From an uncultured Bacteroidota bacterium (GTDB lineage Bacteria > Bacteroidota > Bacteroidia > Bacteroidales > F082), in contig CAJXKB010000004.1 in the NCBI GenBank assembly GCA_913055825.1, positions 1 through 64,000 of the forward strand: DNA of 64,000 bases, in the 5' to 3' direction. The notes below the pieces were generated by a model, which saw only the letters and a list, made by a program, of their open reading frames with translations, did no database searches and was not told the origin of the DNA. Of the stretch, positions 35,196 through 41,887 are shown piece after piece. The translations under genes were made by a program, and so were the position numbers. How positions within the stretch are numbered: position 1 is the first letter of the stretch; each line of letters opens with the position of its first letter.

Positions 35196-35850
35196 TTAGG
35201 TAATTCATCAATGAGTTAAAACGATCCTGTATGTCGTCGGTGTCGGGATTCTCGTTAAAAGAATCTTTAATAAAATATCCAAATCGGTCAAAAGTTCTGA
35301 GGATGGGTTCCATTTCTATTTTGTTAATTTTTAGCACAACTTCTAAGTGTGTGGAATCTTCGTGACTGAGAATAAAAGTACTTAGGATTTTAGCGTCATT
35401 TTGCTCCACAATATTTGCAATTTCAGTCAGGCTGTAATTGTTTGAAGCCATGTCGAGCACAATAATTCCACCGGGATTATCAATGGATAGTGACTGAGCA
35501 AAATATTTCAACAGGTTTTGGGTGGTAATGCAGCCGAGATAGTCCTGGTGGTCATTCAACACAGGAACCACCGTCAGGTTTTGAGCGCTAACCAGTTTTA
35601 GCAAGTCGTAAATATGCTGATGTTCATTTACATAAGGATTGCTTAGATGAAGTTTGTGATTCCCCAGGGGTTCGTCAAAACGATTAAGGTCGTAAATATC
35701 GAGTTCGGAAATCAAGCCCAAAAATTTCTGGTCGTTAACAATTGGCAAGTGCGACACTTTGTATTCTTCCATCCACTCAAGGGCCGATTTTCCTGTGTCG
35801 GAGGTTTTTAGCGGCATAATTCCGTCGGTAATCAAATGTCGGGCAATCAT
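35188..35850 (-). CDS. Tandem CBS-domain protein
   Basis: 220 residues, soluble. Two CBS motifs (residues about 8-60: SALEWMEEYKVSHLPIVND, and about 72-125: QNLTVVPVLNDHQDYLG) form a Bateman module likely to bind adenine nucleotides. The C-terminal third (130-195: LDMASNNYSLTEIANIVEQN, then AKILSTFIL) resembles an ACT-like fold seen in AcuB-type proteins. Cytoplasmic energy or nucleotide sensor. First gene of the CBS/Omp85/TPR operon, an odd combination of a cytosolic sensor with envelope proteins. Confidence 0.85.
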   Translation of the reverse strand: MIARHLITDGIMPLKTSDTGKSALEWMEEYKVSHLPIVNDQKFLGLISELDIYDLNRFDEPLGNHKLHLSNPYVNEHQHIYDLLKLVSAQNLTVVPVLNDHQDYLGCITTQNLLKYFAQSLSIDNPGGIIVLDMASNNYSLTEIANIVEQNDAKILSTFILSHEDSTHLEVVLKINKIEMEPILRTFDRFGYFIKDSFNENPDTDDIQDRFNSLMNYLNV

Positions 35851-35960
35851 TTTTATCCGAATTATTTACTGATTAATAATTTCTGTGAGCAACAAATATA
35901 CAGCAAAGGAAGTGAAAATTTCAAAAGAATGGATTTTTTAAGGACTTTTAATGGTTTGCG

Positions 35961-35993
35961 AAAAAAAAAGGCCATCAGATTCTGATGGCCTTT
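35961..35993 (-). terminator. Native terminator of the tRNA-Gly/tRNA-Leu unit, displaced by the island
   Basis: On the minus strand, AAAGGCCATCAGA/TCTGATGGCCTTT with a T9 run. It lies 2 bp outside the left 17-bp att repeat, exactly where sequence downstream of the tRNA 3' end would be before integration. Confidence 0.75.
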
Positions 35994-35995
35994 AA

Positions 35996-36012
35996 AAGTA
36001 CCCGGAGTGGGA
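35996..36012. repeat. attL: 17-bp duplicate of the tRNA-Leu 3' end
   Basis: AAGTACCCGGAGTGGGA, identical to 41568-41584 inside and just beyond the tRNA-Leu 3' end. It marks the left boundary of the integrated element. Confidence 0.9.
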
Positions 36013-36153
36013 GTACAAAGGATTCAATTTGATATTTTAAAAAAACCTTAAAAACCAACATAAATACCTTGTAAAATCAATGTTAGTAGTATTTTGTAAA
36101 AAAAGAAAATAGTTTAAACAGAATGAATAAAATTGAATAAAATTGTAAATAGG

Positions 36154-36181
36154 TTGGGAAAATGTTGGGTAATTTTCCCAA
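36154..36181. promoter_or_regulatory. Inverted repeat upstream of the integrase; possible arm site or operator
   Basis: TTGGGAAAAT (36154-36163) and ATTTTCCCAA (36172-36181), a perfect 10-bp inverted repeat whose spacer repeats GTTGGG. GTTGGGAAA recurs near the right end at 41495-41503, as expected for integrase arm-type sites. Confidence 0.5.
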
Positions 36182-36189
36182 CGGATTAT

Positions 36190-36206
36190 TATTTTTGTTA
36201 TTTTTG
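36190..36206 (+). promoter_or_regulatory. Tandem -7 elements before the integrase
   Basis: Two overlapping-register TATTTTTG boxes (36190-36197 and 36199-36206), both TAnnTTTG. They place transcription start near 36205-36215 and favour ATG 36228 as the integrase start over the in-frame ATG at 36162. Confidence 0.5.
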
Positions 36207-36227
36207 TTATGTTCAAAAGTTAAAAAC

Positions 36228-37532
36228 ATGGCATCAATTAAATTTAGACTAAGAAGTACATTAAAAAAGAACGTTTCTATTTACATTCGTGTATCAATAA
36301 GTAGGGGAAACGTTTTTGAATTAAAAACAGGTTTTATAGTCAATCCTTCCGATTGGAATAATGACAAACAAAGACCAAAACAGAACACTCCCGAGAACAA
36401 AAACCTTTATAGCAGTTTAAACAAGTTGGAAACGTTTATTTATGACAACCTCAACAAAGATTTAGATAAAGGGGTTAGCATAGATAAATATTGGGTTGAA
36501 ACGAAAATAAAAGAATGTTTTAACCGTGTTGAAAAGACTGATACGGGTCTTGTTACTAATCATATCCAGTATATCATTGACAATGCAAGCACCCGGGTAA
36601 TTGGGAGCGGCAAAGTGGGCTTGTCAGTAAATAGGGTAAAAGGTTACAATACTTTTAAGAACATTTTTGAGAATTACGAAAAACACAAACGCAAAAAGTT
36701 TAATTTTCTGGATATAAATAAAGCCTTTGTAGAAGATTTTAAAAACTGGCTTACAAATATTAAACATTATTCAAGAAATCATGCAGGCAAACAACTTGCC
36801 AACCTTAGAGCCGTTTGTATTGATGCTATGACGATGGATATACCTACGCATGAATACGCAAAGAACATAAAAGGATTTAAAGAACGCAAAGAAAACCGCT
36901 TTATTCAAACGCTTTCATTTAAGGAGCTGGAACAAATCCGAAATGCAGACATAACACAACCCGAACTGGTAAACGCCCGCAATTGGTTGTTAATTGGTTG
37001 TGAAATAGGGCAACGTGTTAGCGACTTAATGAACATAACAAAAGAAAATATCAGATATGAGAGAGGCAATATTTATCTGGATATTACCCAACAAAAAACC
37101 GGCAAAGATGTAACAGTAGGCATAATTGCCCCACATGTAATTGATATTATTGAGAATGATTTTCCCCATAAAATAAGCACCCAAAAATTAAATGTGTACA
37201 TAAAAAGAGTTTGTAAAATTGCAGGGATTGACACTATTGTCAAGGGTTCAAAACTCAATCCGAAAACAAAGCGCAAAGAGGTGGGTATGTATCCAAAATA
37301 TGAACTAATTACTTCACATTGTTTCAGGCGTTCATTTGCCACCAACTATTATAAAAAAATGCCAACGGCAATACTGATAAACATAACTGGCCACTCCCGG
37401 GAGTCAATGTTTCTTGAGTACATAAATGAATCAGAGGACAAAGACGCAAACGCTGATATGTTTATGAAATTTTATGAAGATATTCACAAAGAGAAAAAAC
37501 CAGTAATGAGGGTAATTAGGAGGGCAAACTAA
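36228..37532 (+). CDS. int: Tyrosine recombinase / integrase
   Basis: 434 residues from the ATG at 36228. N-terminal arm-binding domain (MASIKFRLRSTLKKNVSIYI, FELKTGFIVNPSDWNND), SAM-like core-binding domain (about 110-215) and catalytic domain with Arg in CEIGQRVSDLM, H-x-x-R in SHCFRRSFATNYY, the GHS box and nucleophile Tyr near residue 398 (FLEYI). It catalyses integration and excision at tRNA-Leu. Typical Bacteroidota mobile-element integrase in sequence and length. Its stop overlaps the next start (TAATG). An upstream ATG at 36162 would add a hydrophobic stretch that lies across the promoter and operator. Confidence 0.95.
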   Translation: MASIKFRLRSTLKKNVSIYIRVSISRGNVFELKTGFIVNPSDWNNDKQRPKQNTPENKNLYSSLNKLETFIYDNLNKDLDKGVSIDKYWVETKIKECFNRVEKTDTGLVTNHIQYIIDNASTRVIGSGKVGLSVNRVKGYNTFKNIFENYEKHKRKKFNFLDINKAFVEDFKNWLTNIKHYSRNHAGKQLANLRAVCIDAMTMDIPTHEYAKNIKGFKERKENRFIQTLSFKELEQIRNADITQPELVNARNWLLIGCEIGQRVSDLMNITKENIRYERGNIYLDITQQKTGKDVTVGIIAPHVIDIIENDFPHKISTQKLNVYIKRVCKIAGIDTIVKGSKLNPKTKRKEVGMYPKYELITSHCFRRSFATNYYKKMPTAILINITGHSRESMFLEYINESEDKDANADMFMKFYEDIHKEKKPVMRVIRRAN

Positions 37533-38200
37533 TGAAAAAAACAACAAAAGTATATACAGAATTTAATCAGTTGTTGCTAAGTCAGTACAAAGACAAACCG
37601 GCAATGAAAGCAGAGTATTATTCAACCTATGGTAAATTATACAAAGACTTTTTTAAGGAATATTGGGAAAGAATTACACGTGTGAGCGAAAACCTTAGAG
37701 GTGAAATCTTGATGTTAGAAAACCCCTCTAAGATACCTCTATTCAATATCTTATTAGACCTTGTTAGCGACAATATAACACTATTAAAAAAGGAAAAAAA
37801 CCAATATGCAGAATATCAAAAAGACATGTCGATTGAGTTACTCCGGTGGTTAAAAACAAGGCTCCCTAAAGAAAATTTAGCAATTAAAAAGGATGTTAGA
37901 AGCTATTATTTTAGAGAGTTAAAAGCCTATTTCAACCCACAGGCACAATTTAAAAATTTTATTTATAATAAGGAATTTACAACAATTGACTTTACAGGTA
38001 CACAGGCACAATTAGCAGGTATATTTATACAAATAAATAGTAATAACGATCTTATTAAATCTAATTGGAAAAATGTTGCTATCTATATTTTCAACAATTT
38101 CACAGCCAAAGGAAAAGAAACTAACAGAAACACAATAGAAAGTTATTTAACAGGCAAAAAAACAATATCAAAAAAAAATGAGATTGAAATAAAAATCTAA
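37532..38200 (+). CDS. Island protein of unknown function, RteC-like C-terminus
   Basis: 222 residues, helical and very Lys-rich. The C-terminal segment (TIDFTGTQAQLAGIFIQINS, then NWKNVAIYIFNNF and KGKETNRNTIESYLTGKK) resembles the tail of RteC-type and related proteins common in Bacteroidota mobile elements, which control excision or mobilisation. The N-terminal half is unfamiliar. It starts within the integrase stop codon and is followed by a terminator, so integrase and this gene form one unit. A regulatory role is inference. Confidence 0.65.
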   Translation: MKKTTKVYTEFNQLLLSQYKDKPAMKAEYYSTYGKLYKDFFKEYWERITRVSENLRGEILMLENPSKIPLFNILLDLVSDNITLLKKEKNQYAEYQKDMSIELLRWLKTRLPKENLAIKKDVRSYYFRELKAYFNPQAQFKNFIYNKEFTTIDFTGTQAQLAGIFIQINSNNDLIKSNWKNVAIYIFNNFTAKGKETNRNTIESYLTGKKTISKKNEIEIKI

Positions 38201-38229
38201 TCATTATTAAACTTTATTCTATTTGAAAT

Positions 38230-38262
38230 TGGGGGGTACTTTTGGTGTCCCCCATTTTTTAT
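38230..38262 (+). terminator. Terminator of the integrase unit
   Basis: GGGGG...CCCCC hairpin (38231-38253) with inner GTAC/GTGT partial pairing, followed by ATTTTTTATT. Separates integrase/RteC-like genes from the cargo operon. Confidence 0.75.
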
Positions 38263-38310
38263 TGAATTGAATCTGCTAAAATTTGCATTGTAATAATAAA
38301 AATAATTGAT

Positions 38311-38592
38311 ATGCAGACAGTACAATTCATTCAAACAACCCCGGACGAATTACAGCAACAAATCAATGAGGGGGTAAAAGCTCAATTAGAAGCATTCCTA
38401 AAAGAGTTTAAACCAAAGCAACCTAATGAGTATCTCACACGCAAAGAAGTTGCAAAACTCTTTAAAGTGGATATTTCAACTATTCATAATTGGTGCAAGT
38501 CAAAGAAACTAAAGCCCCTTGGTATTGGTTCACGTGTTTACTTTTTGCGTTCAGATATTGAAAAAAGTTTGCAGCCTTTGAATGCCGAATAA
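38311..38592 (+). CDS. Excisionase-like helix-turn-helix protein
   Basis: 93 residues. An N-terminal helix (QQINEGVKAQLEAFLKEFKP) is followed by a MerR/Xis-type HTH_17 domain (about 44-90: EYLTRKEVAKLFKVDISTIH, then NWCKSKKLKPLGIGSRVYFL). These proteins usually bind att-proximal DNA and bias the integrase towards excision, or act as transcriptional regulators. First gene of the cargo operon; its stop overlaps the next start (TAATG). The HTH assignment is firm, and the excisionase role is inferred from the element context. Confidence 0.85.
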   Translation: MQTVQFIQTTPDELQQQINEGVKAQLEAFLKEFKPKQPNEYLTRKEVAKLFKVDISTIHNWCKSKKLKPLGIGSRVYFLRSDIEKSLQPLNAE

Positions 38593-39299
38593 TGAAACTC
38601 AATACCTACATATCACCGGAGTTAATCATTAATGCCGATAATCAAAAGGCAATGATATTTTTCTTTTATCTGAAATCAAAGTACGATAATAGTGTATTCT
38701 ATGGATACACCCCGGAAAAACTTTCACAGCTCACAGGATTGGCAATAAACACGGTTAGAAAGTATGTAGGGTATTTAGTGCGCAAAGGTTATGCAAAACG
38801 CTTAAATGGCACTCTATGGCTAAAATCAACGTATAAGATTAGCAATGAAAGGTTAATTAAAGTTGATACCCGACCATGGACAACCTTTGAGCAATTCATG
38901 CACCGTGTCTATGCTGCAATAATAAAATGGAATATTACAAAACAAGCCTTTCATTATGAAATGAAAAGCCTGCCGGGAAATCTTAAGAAGAAAATTGATG
39001 TTCGTAAACACCGTAATTATATTAGAACCTACGGCAAATATACGAAAGAATCCGAACTTTGTAAACCCATTAACAGCATTAGACAAATAGCAAGGTTATT
39101 TAACCGCTCCCAGGGATGGGCGCAAAAAATGCTATCCCGGTTGGTTAAAATGAAATACGCAACCATTAGCCAACAAATTGAGGGCTTGACGGGTTACGTA
39201 CCACCAAAATATTACACCGGTTTTGGTTTTGCTTATTTCAACAAACACCGGGGTATTACTTGTATCCATCATGGCACATTAATAAAATTAACTTATTGA
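38592..39299 (+). CDS. Winged-helix protein, possible replication initiator of the element
   Basis: 235 residues. Two HTH-like segments: about 40-85 (YTPEKLSQLTGLAINTVRKY, VRKGYAKRL), and about 155-195 (SIRQIARLFNRSQGWAQKML, VKMKYATI). Between them lies a basic helical linker. A pair of winged helices is reminiscent of small plasmid or satellite initiator proteins, but I do not recognise the family with confidence. Translationally coupled to the excisionase-like gene. A transcriptional regulator is the alternative. Confidence 0.6.
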   Translation: MKLNTYISPELIINADNQKAMIFFFYLKSKYDNSVFYGYTPEKLSQLTGLAINTVRKYVGYLVRKGYAKRLNGTLWLKSTYKISNERLIKVDTRPWTTFEQFMHRVYAAIIKWNITKQAFHYEMKSLPGNLKKKIDVRKHRNYIRTYGKYTKESELCKPINSIRQIARLFNRSQGWAQKMLSRLVKMKYATISQQIEGLTGYVPPKYYTGFGFAYFNKHRGITCIHHGTLIKLTY

Positions 39300-39301
39300 A
39301 A

Positions 39302-39418
39302 ATGAACCATTCAATTAAAAAGTATACAGACTTAAGAAGACTTAAAACAATACTCACCTATTGCAATGGGTTATCTCCGGTTAGAATTAATCCATTTTCA
39401 GAAATATTTAATCATTAA
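39302..39418 (+). CDS. Small ORF, 38 aa
   Basis: MNHSIKKYTDLRRLKTILTY and onward, 38 codons ending TAA at 39416-39418. It starts 3 bp after the preceding stop, in the same strand and compact spacing as the other cargo genes. No known family. Coding status rests only on position and spacing. Confidence 0.35.
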   Translation: MNHSIKKYTDLRRLKTILTYCNGLSPVRINPFSEIFNH

Positions 39419-39430
39419 ATGCTTTAAACA

Positions 39431-39580
39431 ATGGAAATAGTAAGATTGGAAAAATCAGGCAAAAAAAAGCCAAAAAAAACGTACAAGGTTATGACCTCTG
39501 AACAAAAAATAGAAATATTGGCACACAATTTCAAAGTACTATTTGACAAGGTTTCCAAATTAGAAAGCAAAATAAAATGA
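39431..39580 (+). CDS. Small basic protein, 49 aa
   Basis: A 49-codon gene: MEIVRLEKSGKKKPKKTYKV, followed by a helix ending in DKVSKLESKIK. Very basic N-terminus plus a short amphipathic coiled-coil-like tail. Its stop overlaps the start of the next gene as ATGA, good evidence that both are translated. Function unknown; it may bind nucleic acid. Confidence 0.6.
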   Translation: MEIVRLEKSGKKKPKKTYKVMTSEQKIEILAHNFKVLFDKVSKLESKIK

Positions 39581-40020
39581 AGCTAACCGGGAGAGAAAAA
39601 CAAATTCAAATAAAAGCATCATTGGACTTTTTAGAATCGTTCAAGGATAATAATTCACATAAAATAAAAAAAATGAAATTAAAAAATCAAGAAATTGCAG
39701 GACTTAAACGAGGTTTATTTGCTGCTATGGGAAGCATACAAGGTGCAACCCCTGACAAAGCCCGTGAAATAGCAACACAGGCTATTACAGACTTAAAAAA
39801 GAAACTTTCCGGTGTTGATACCGATAAGAGGTATTTGGATGCACTAACACTGACACTAAATGACAATATTGCCATGTCAGAAAAGTTACAAAAGGAGGCG
39901 CAAGACTTTGATAAATTATCAGAGGATGCCGCCCGGTTACAAAAAGAAGAATTAATTCAACCATTCCATGAGTGCCTAAAAATTGCAGTTGGTATATTGG
40001 ATGAACAAAACCAGTTATAA
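39577..40020 (+). CDS. Island hypothetical, coiled-coil
   Basis: 147 residues, helical and charged, with heptad-like segments (about 90-135: LTLNDNIAMSEKLQKEAQDF, DKLSEDAARLQKEELIQPF). No motif identifies a function. ATGA overlap with the 49-aa gene and 1 bp from the following gene place it in the cargo operon. Confidence 0.7.
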   Translation: MKLTGREKQIQIKASLDFLESFKDNNSHKIKKMKLKNQEIAGLKRGLFAAMGSIQGATPDKAREIATQAITDLKKKLSGVDTDKRYLDALTLTLNDNIAMSEKLQKEAQDFDKLSEDAARLQKEELIQPFHECLKIAVGILDEQNQL

Positions 40021-40021
40021 A

Positions 40022-40567
40022 ATGAAAAAGTTAGTACACTTCCAGAGAATAGCCTATTTACAGCAAACGAATACTATCAAAAATGAACGTTGGTATATCC
40101 GTTTATGGTTGGATGAATACAACAAAATTGAGAATCTCCCGGACATTACACCCCAGACCTTTAATGAATGGGTTCAAGACCCAGTACAATACTTTGAGAA
40201 TCAAGTTAAAAACTTAAAGGAAAAGCAAGCAAATGGACTGGTTCTAAATGACAATAGTTTTAGAGAAATGTATAATCTTTACTTTACGCCTCCTTCGCAA
40301 CGTTTCTTTAATATTGAATATTTCAAAATGGACAAAGACGGGGAGATTATTCAAAATAAACAGGCGTTTGATAAGCTCAAAGAGAGCTATATGGTTTATA
40401 CCTCCGACCCGGTTTTAATAGAAAAGCTCGAGTCAATAGAAAATCTTATAAAAGATTACCGGGAATTATGCAACCGTTTTAACATTCCAAACCAACATGA
40501 CTTTAAAGAATTGTACTGGAATGAAAGTGAGAAACAATTTGATGCAATTGTGTTGAGCAAACTATAA
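40022..40567 (+). CDS. Island hypothetical protein
   Basis: 181 residues from the ATG at 40022. An in-frame start at 39983 would overlap the preceding gene by 38 bp and is less likely. Rich in aromatic and charged residues (RIAYLQQTNTIKNERWYIRL, FTPPSQRFFNIEYFKMDKD), soluble, no recognised domain. Its size and position next to the DUF5681 gene recall packaging-related accessory genes, but that is only context. Confidence 0.7.
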   Translation: MKKLVHFQRIAYLQQTNTIKNERWYIRLWLDEYNKIENLPDITPQTFNEWVQDPVQYFENQVKNLKEKQANGLVLNDNSFREMYNLYFTPPSQRFFNIEYFKMDKDGEIIQNKQAFDKLKESYMVYTSDPVLIEKLESIENLIKDYRELCNRFNIPNQHDFKELYWNESEKQFDAIVLSKL

Positions 40568-40587
40568 CACCGATAAAAACACCGAAT

Positions 40588-41007
40588 ATGAATAAATTAG
40601 ATAATTTGAAACCGGCATGGAAACCGGGACAATCAGGCAACCCAAATGGCAGGCCGCCGGGAACGTTTGGTCTTACAAATATTCTAAGGGAAACAATCAA
40701 TAATGGATTGAATTTTCAAATTTATACCGGTGAGTTAATTAATGAAAAAAACGAACCTACCGGCAAAACTGTAAGAATCAGGGTACAACACCCAACAGGC
40801 AAAGCAATAGCCTCAAAAGTATTGAAAATGGCAGCAAAGGGCAATATGAGGGCTATTGAATTTGTTTTTGACAGACTGGAGGGGAAACAAACCCAACCGA
40901 TTGAAGTTGAAAATAAACCAGTTATATACCAACCACCAGAAGCCCTATCAAAGATGAGCAATAAGCAATTAATTGAGCAACTAAAACAACTTGAAAATGA
41001 AACGTGA
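40588..41007 (+). CDS. DUF5681 protein (terminase small subunit-like context)
   Basis: 139 residues. The N-terminal signature NLKPAWKPGQSGNPNGRPPG is diagnostic of DUF5681, a family found mainly in phages and integrated elements and often encoded next to terminase genes. A basic helical middle follows (GKAIASKVLKMAAKGNMRAI, EFVFDRLEGKQ). It may recognise DNA for packaging. In a capsid-less element this suggests that the element redirects a helper phage's packaging. That functional reading is inference. It overlaps the next gene by 11 bp. Confidence 0.78.
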   Translation: MNKLDNLKPAWKPGQSGNPNGRPPGTFGLTNILRETINNGLNFQIYTGELINEKNEPTGKTVRIRVQHPTGKAIASKVLKMAAKGNMRAIEFVFDRLEGKQTQPIEVENKPVIYQPPEALSKMSNKQLIEQLKQLENET

Positions 41008-41326
41008 GCAAATCATTATCGAACTTGACAAAAGGCAAAAAGTTAAAGCCTTAAAAGACCATATCCGGGAGCAATGCAAAGGTAAAAAGTTAAAGGATTG
41101 CCCGGATATTGTGTTTTCAAATGAAACCCGGTCTTTGTTTTTTGATACCTTACAGATTAATTGTTCAAAAGAAGAAAAGGCCGCATTATTAAGCGAACCG
41201 CATCAAGTAGTATTTAATATGGACATGGAAAGTATTTTACTTGAAGGATATTTCCGGGAACTATACCCAAAAGCAAGTTTAGGCAATTATATGAAGTTTG
41301 GATATGATGGTGAGTTGGTGTTGTAA
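40997..41326 (+). CDS. Island hypothetical, 109 aa
   Basis: About 109 residues from the ATG at 40997 (MKREQIIIELDKRQKVKALK). Basic N-terminal helix, a Cys-Lys segment (EQCKGKKLKDCPDIVFSNET) and an acidic C-terminus. Last cargo gene, followed by a strong terminator. No family recognised. Confidence 0.65.
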   Translation: MKREQIIIELDKRQKVKALKDHIREQCKGKKLKDCPDIVFSNETRSLFFDTLQINCSKEEKAALLSEPHQVVFNMDMESILLEGYFRELYPKASLGNYMKFGYDGELVL

Positions 41327-41346
41327 ATAAGTTTTGAAATTGTTCT

Positions 41347-41376
41347 AAGCCTGTAAGAAATTGCAGGCTTTTTTTA
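41347..41376 (+). terminator. Terminator of the island cargo operon
   Basis: AAGCCTG (41347-41353) / CAGGCTT (41364-41370) followed by TTTTTAT. A second hairpin, AGGGGAG/CTCCCCT (41391-41413), lies just beyond. Confidence 0.85.
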
Positions 41377-41494
41377 TATCCGGGAAAAAAAGGGGAGTTG
41401 TTCATGCTCCCCTAAACTTTGTTCAAAAGTTAGTTTCAACAAGCATCGTTAAAACCAGTACAAAAGTACCTTATTTTATTCATTTTTGGAAATG

Positions 41495-41513
41495 GTTGGG
41501 AAATAGTTAGGAA
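41495..41513. repeat. GTTGGGAAA repeat near attR (candidate arm site)
   Basis: GTTGGGAAATAGTTAGGAAA. It parallels the left-end GTTGGGAAAATGTTGGGTAA (from 36153). A shared end motif suggests integrase arm binding. Confidence 0.45.
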
Positions 41514-41523
41514 AAAATAAATA

Positions 41524-41567
41524 AAAAAATCCGCAATACTTGAATGTCAAGTAATTACGGATTTTAT
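41524..41567 (-). terminator. Element-borne replacement terminator for tRNA-Leu
   Basis: On the minus strand, directly after the tRNA 3' end: AAATCCG...ACTTG-acatt-CAAGT...CGGATTTTTTTAT, a long hairpin with a T-run. It sits inside the island at attR and would end tRNA transcription that lost its native terminator. Confidence 0.65.
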
Positions 41568-41584
41568 AAGTACCCGGAGTGGGA
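41568..41584. repeat. attR: 17-bp direct repeat within tRNA-Leu
   Basis: AAGTACCCGGAGTGGGA, identical to attL at 35996-36012. It covers the acceptor 3' strand and part of the T arm of tRNA-Leu. Confidence 0.9.
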
Positions 41585-41655
41585 CTTGAACCCACACGGC
41601 CGCAATGGCCATTGGATTTTAAGTCCAACGTGTCTACCAATTCCACCATCCGGGC
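41571..41655 (-). tRNA. tRNA-Leu (UAA)
   Basis: 85-nt class II tRNA. Acceptor GCCCGGA/TCCGGGT with discriminator A, D-arm (TGGTGGAATTGGTAGACAC), anticodon loop CTTAAAA with anticodon TAA, a long variable arm (TGGCCATTGCGGCCG) and T-loop GGTTCAAGTCC. CCA is not encoded. The 3' end is the integration site of the mobile element; the gene remains intact. Confidence 0.97.
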
Positions 41656-41710
41656 ACAATGTCAAAGAAAAAAAATCCCAGACCCGATAACCATCGGATT
41701 CGGGATTGCG

Positions 41711-41783
<73 letters not shown>

Positions 41784-41799
41784 CTTTAAAATTGGAGTG

Positions 41800-41807
41800 C
41801 AAATGTA
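41800..41807 (-). promoter_or_regulatory. Promoter -7 element of the tRNA unit (TACATTTG)
   Basis: Perfect TAnnTTTG on the minus strand, 16 nt upstream of tRNA-Gly. Confidence 0.65.
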
Positions 41808-41887
41808 AAAACTTTTTTATTTCCCCAACAAGCAAAATGAAAAAATTTAGGATTTTTTTTATATCGTGTTTGTCGAATGCCTTGATT

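Larger units (their letters stand above)
35996..41584 (+). mobile_element. 5.6-kb integrative element in tRNA-Leu(UAA)
   Basis: Bounded by the 17-bp direct repeat, with one copy in the intact tRNA-Leu gene. It encodes a tyrosine integrase next to attL, then nine or so co-oriented, tightly packed small genes including an excisionase-like HTH protein, a possible initiator and a DUF5681 protein. Genes are A-rich on the coding strand and distinct from the core genes. There is no relaxase, capsid, tail, terminase large subunit, resistance or obvious defence gene. Closest concept: a phage satellite or minimal mobilisable island dependent on a helper. Confidence 0.88.

Noticed and set aside
36162-36227. 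22-codon N-terminal extension of the integrase
   Set aside because: It covers the inverted repeat and both -7 elements. The family N-terminus begins at the ATG at 36228.
36000-41580. Complete prophage or conjugative element
   Set aside because: No capsid, portal, large terminase, tail, relaxase or type IV secretion genes, and only 5.6 kb between the att repeats.
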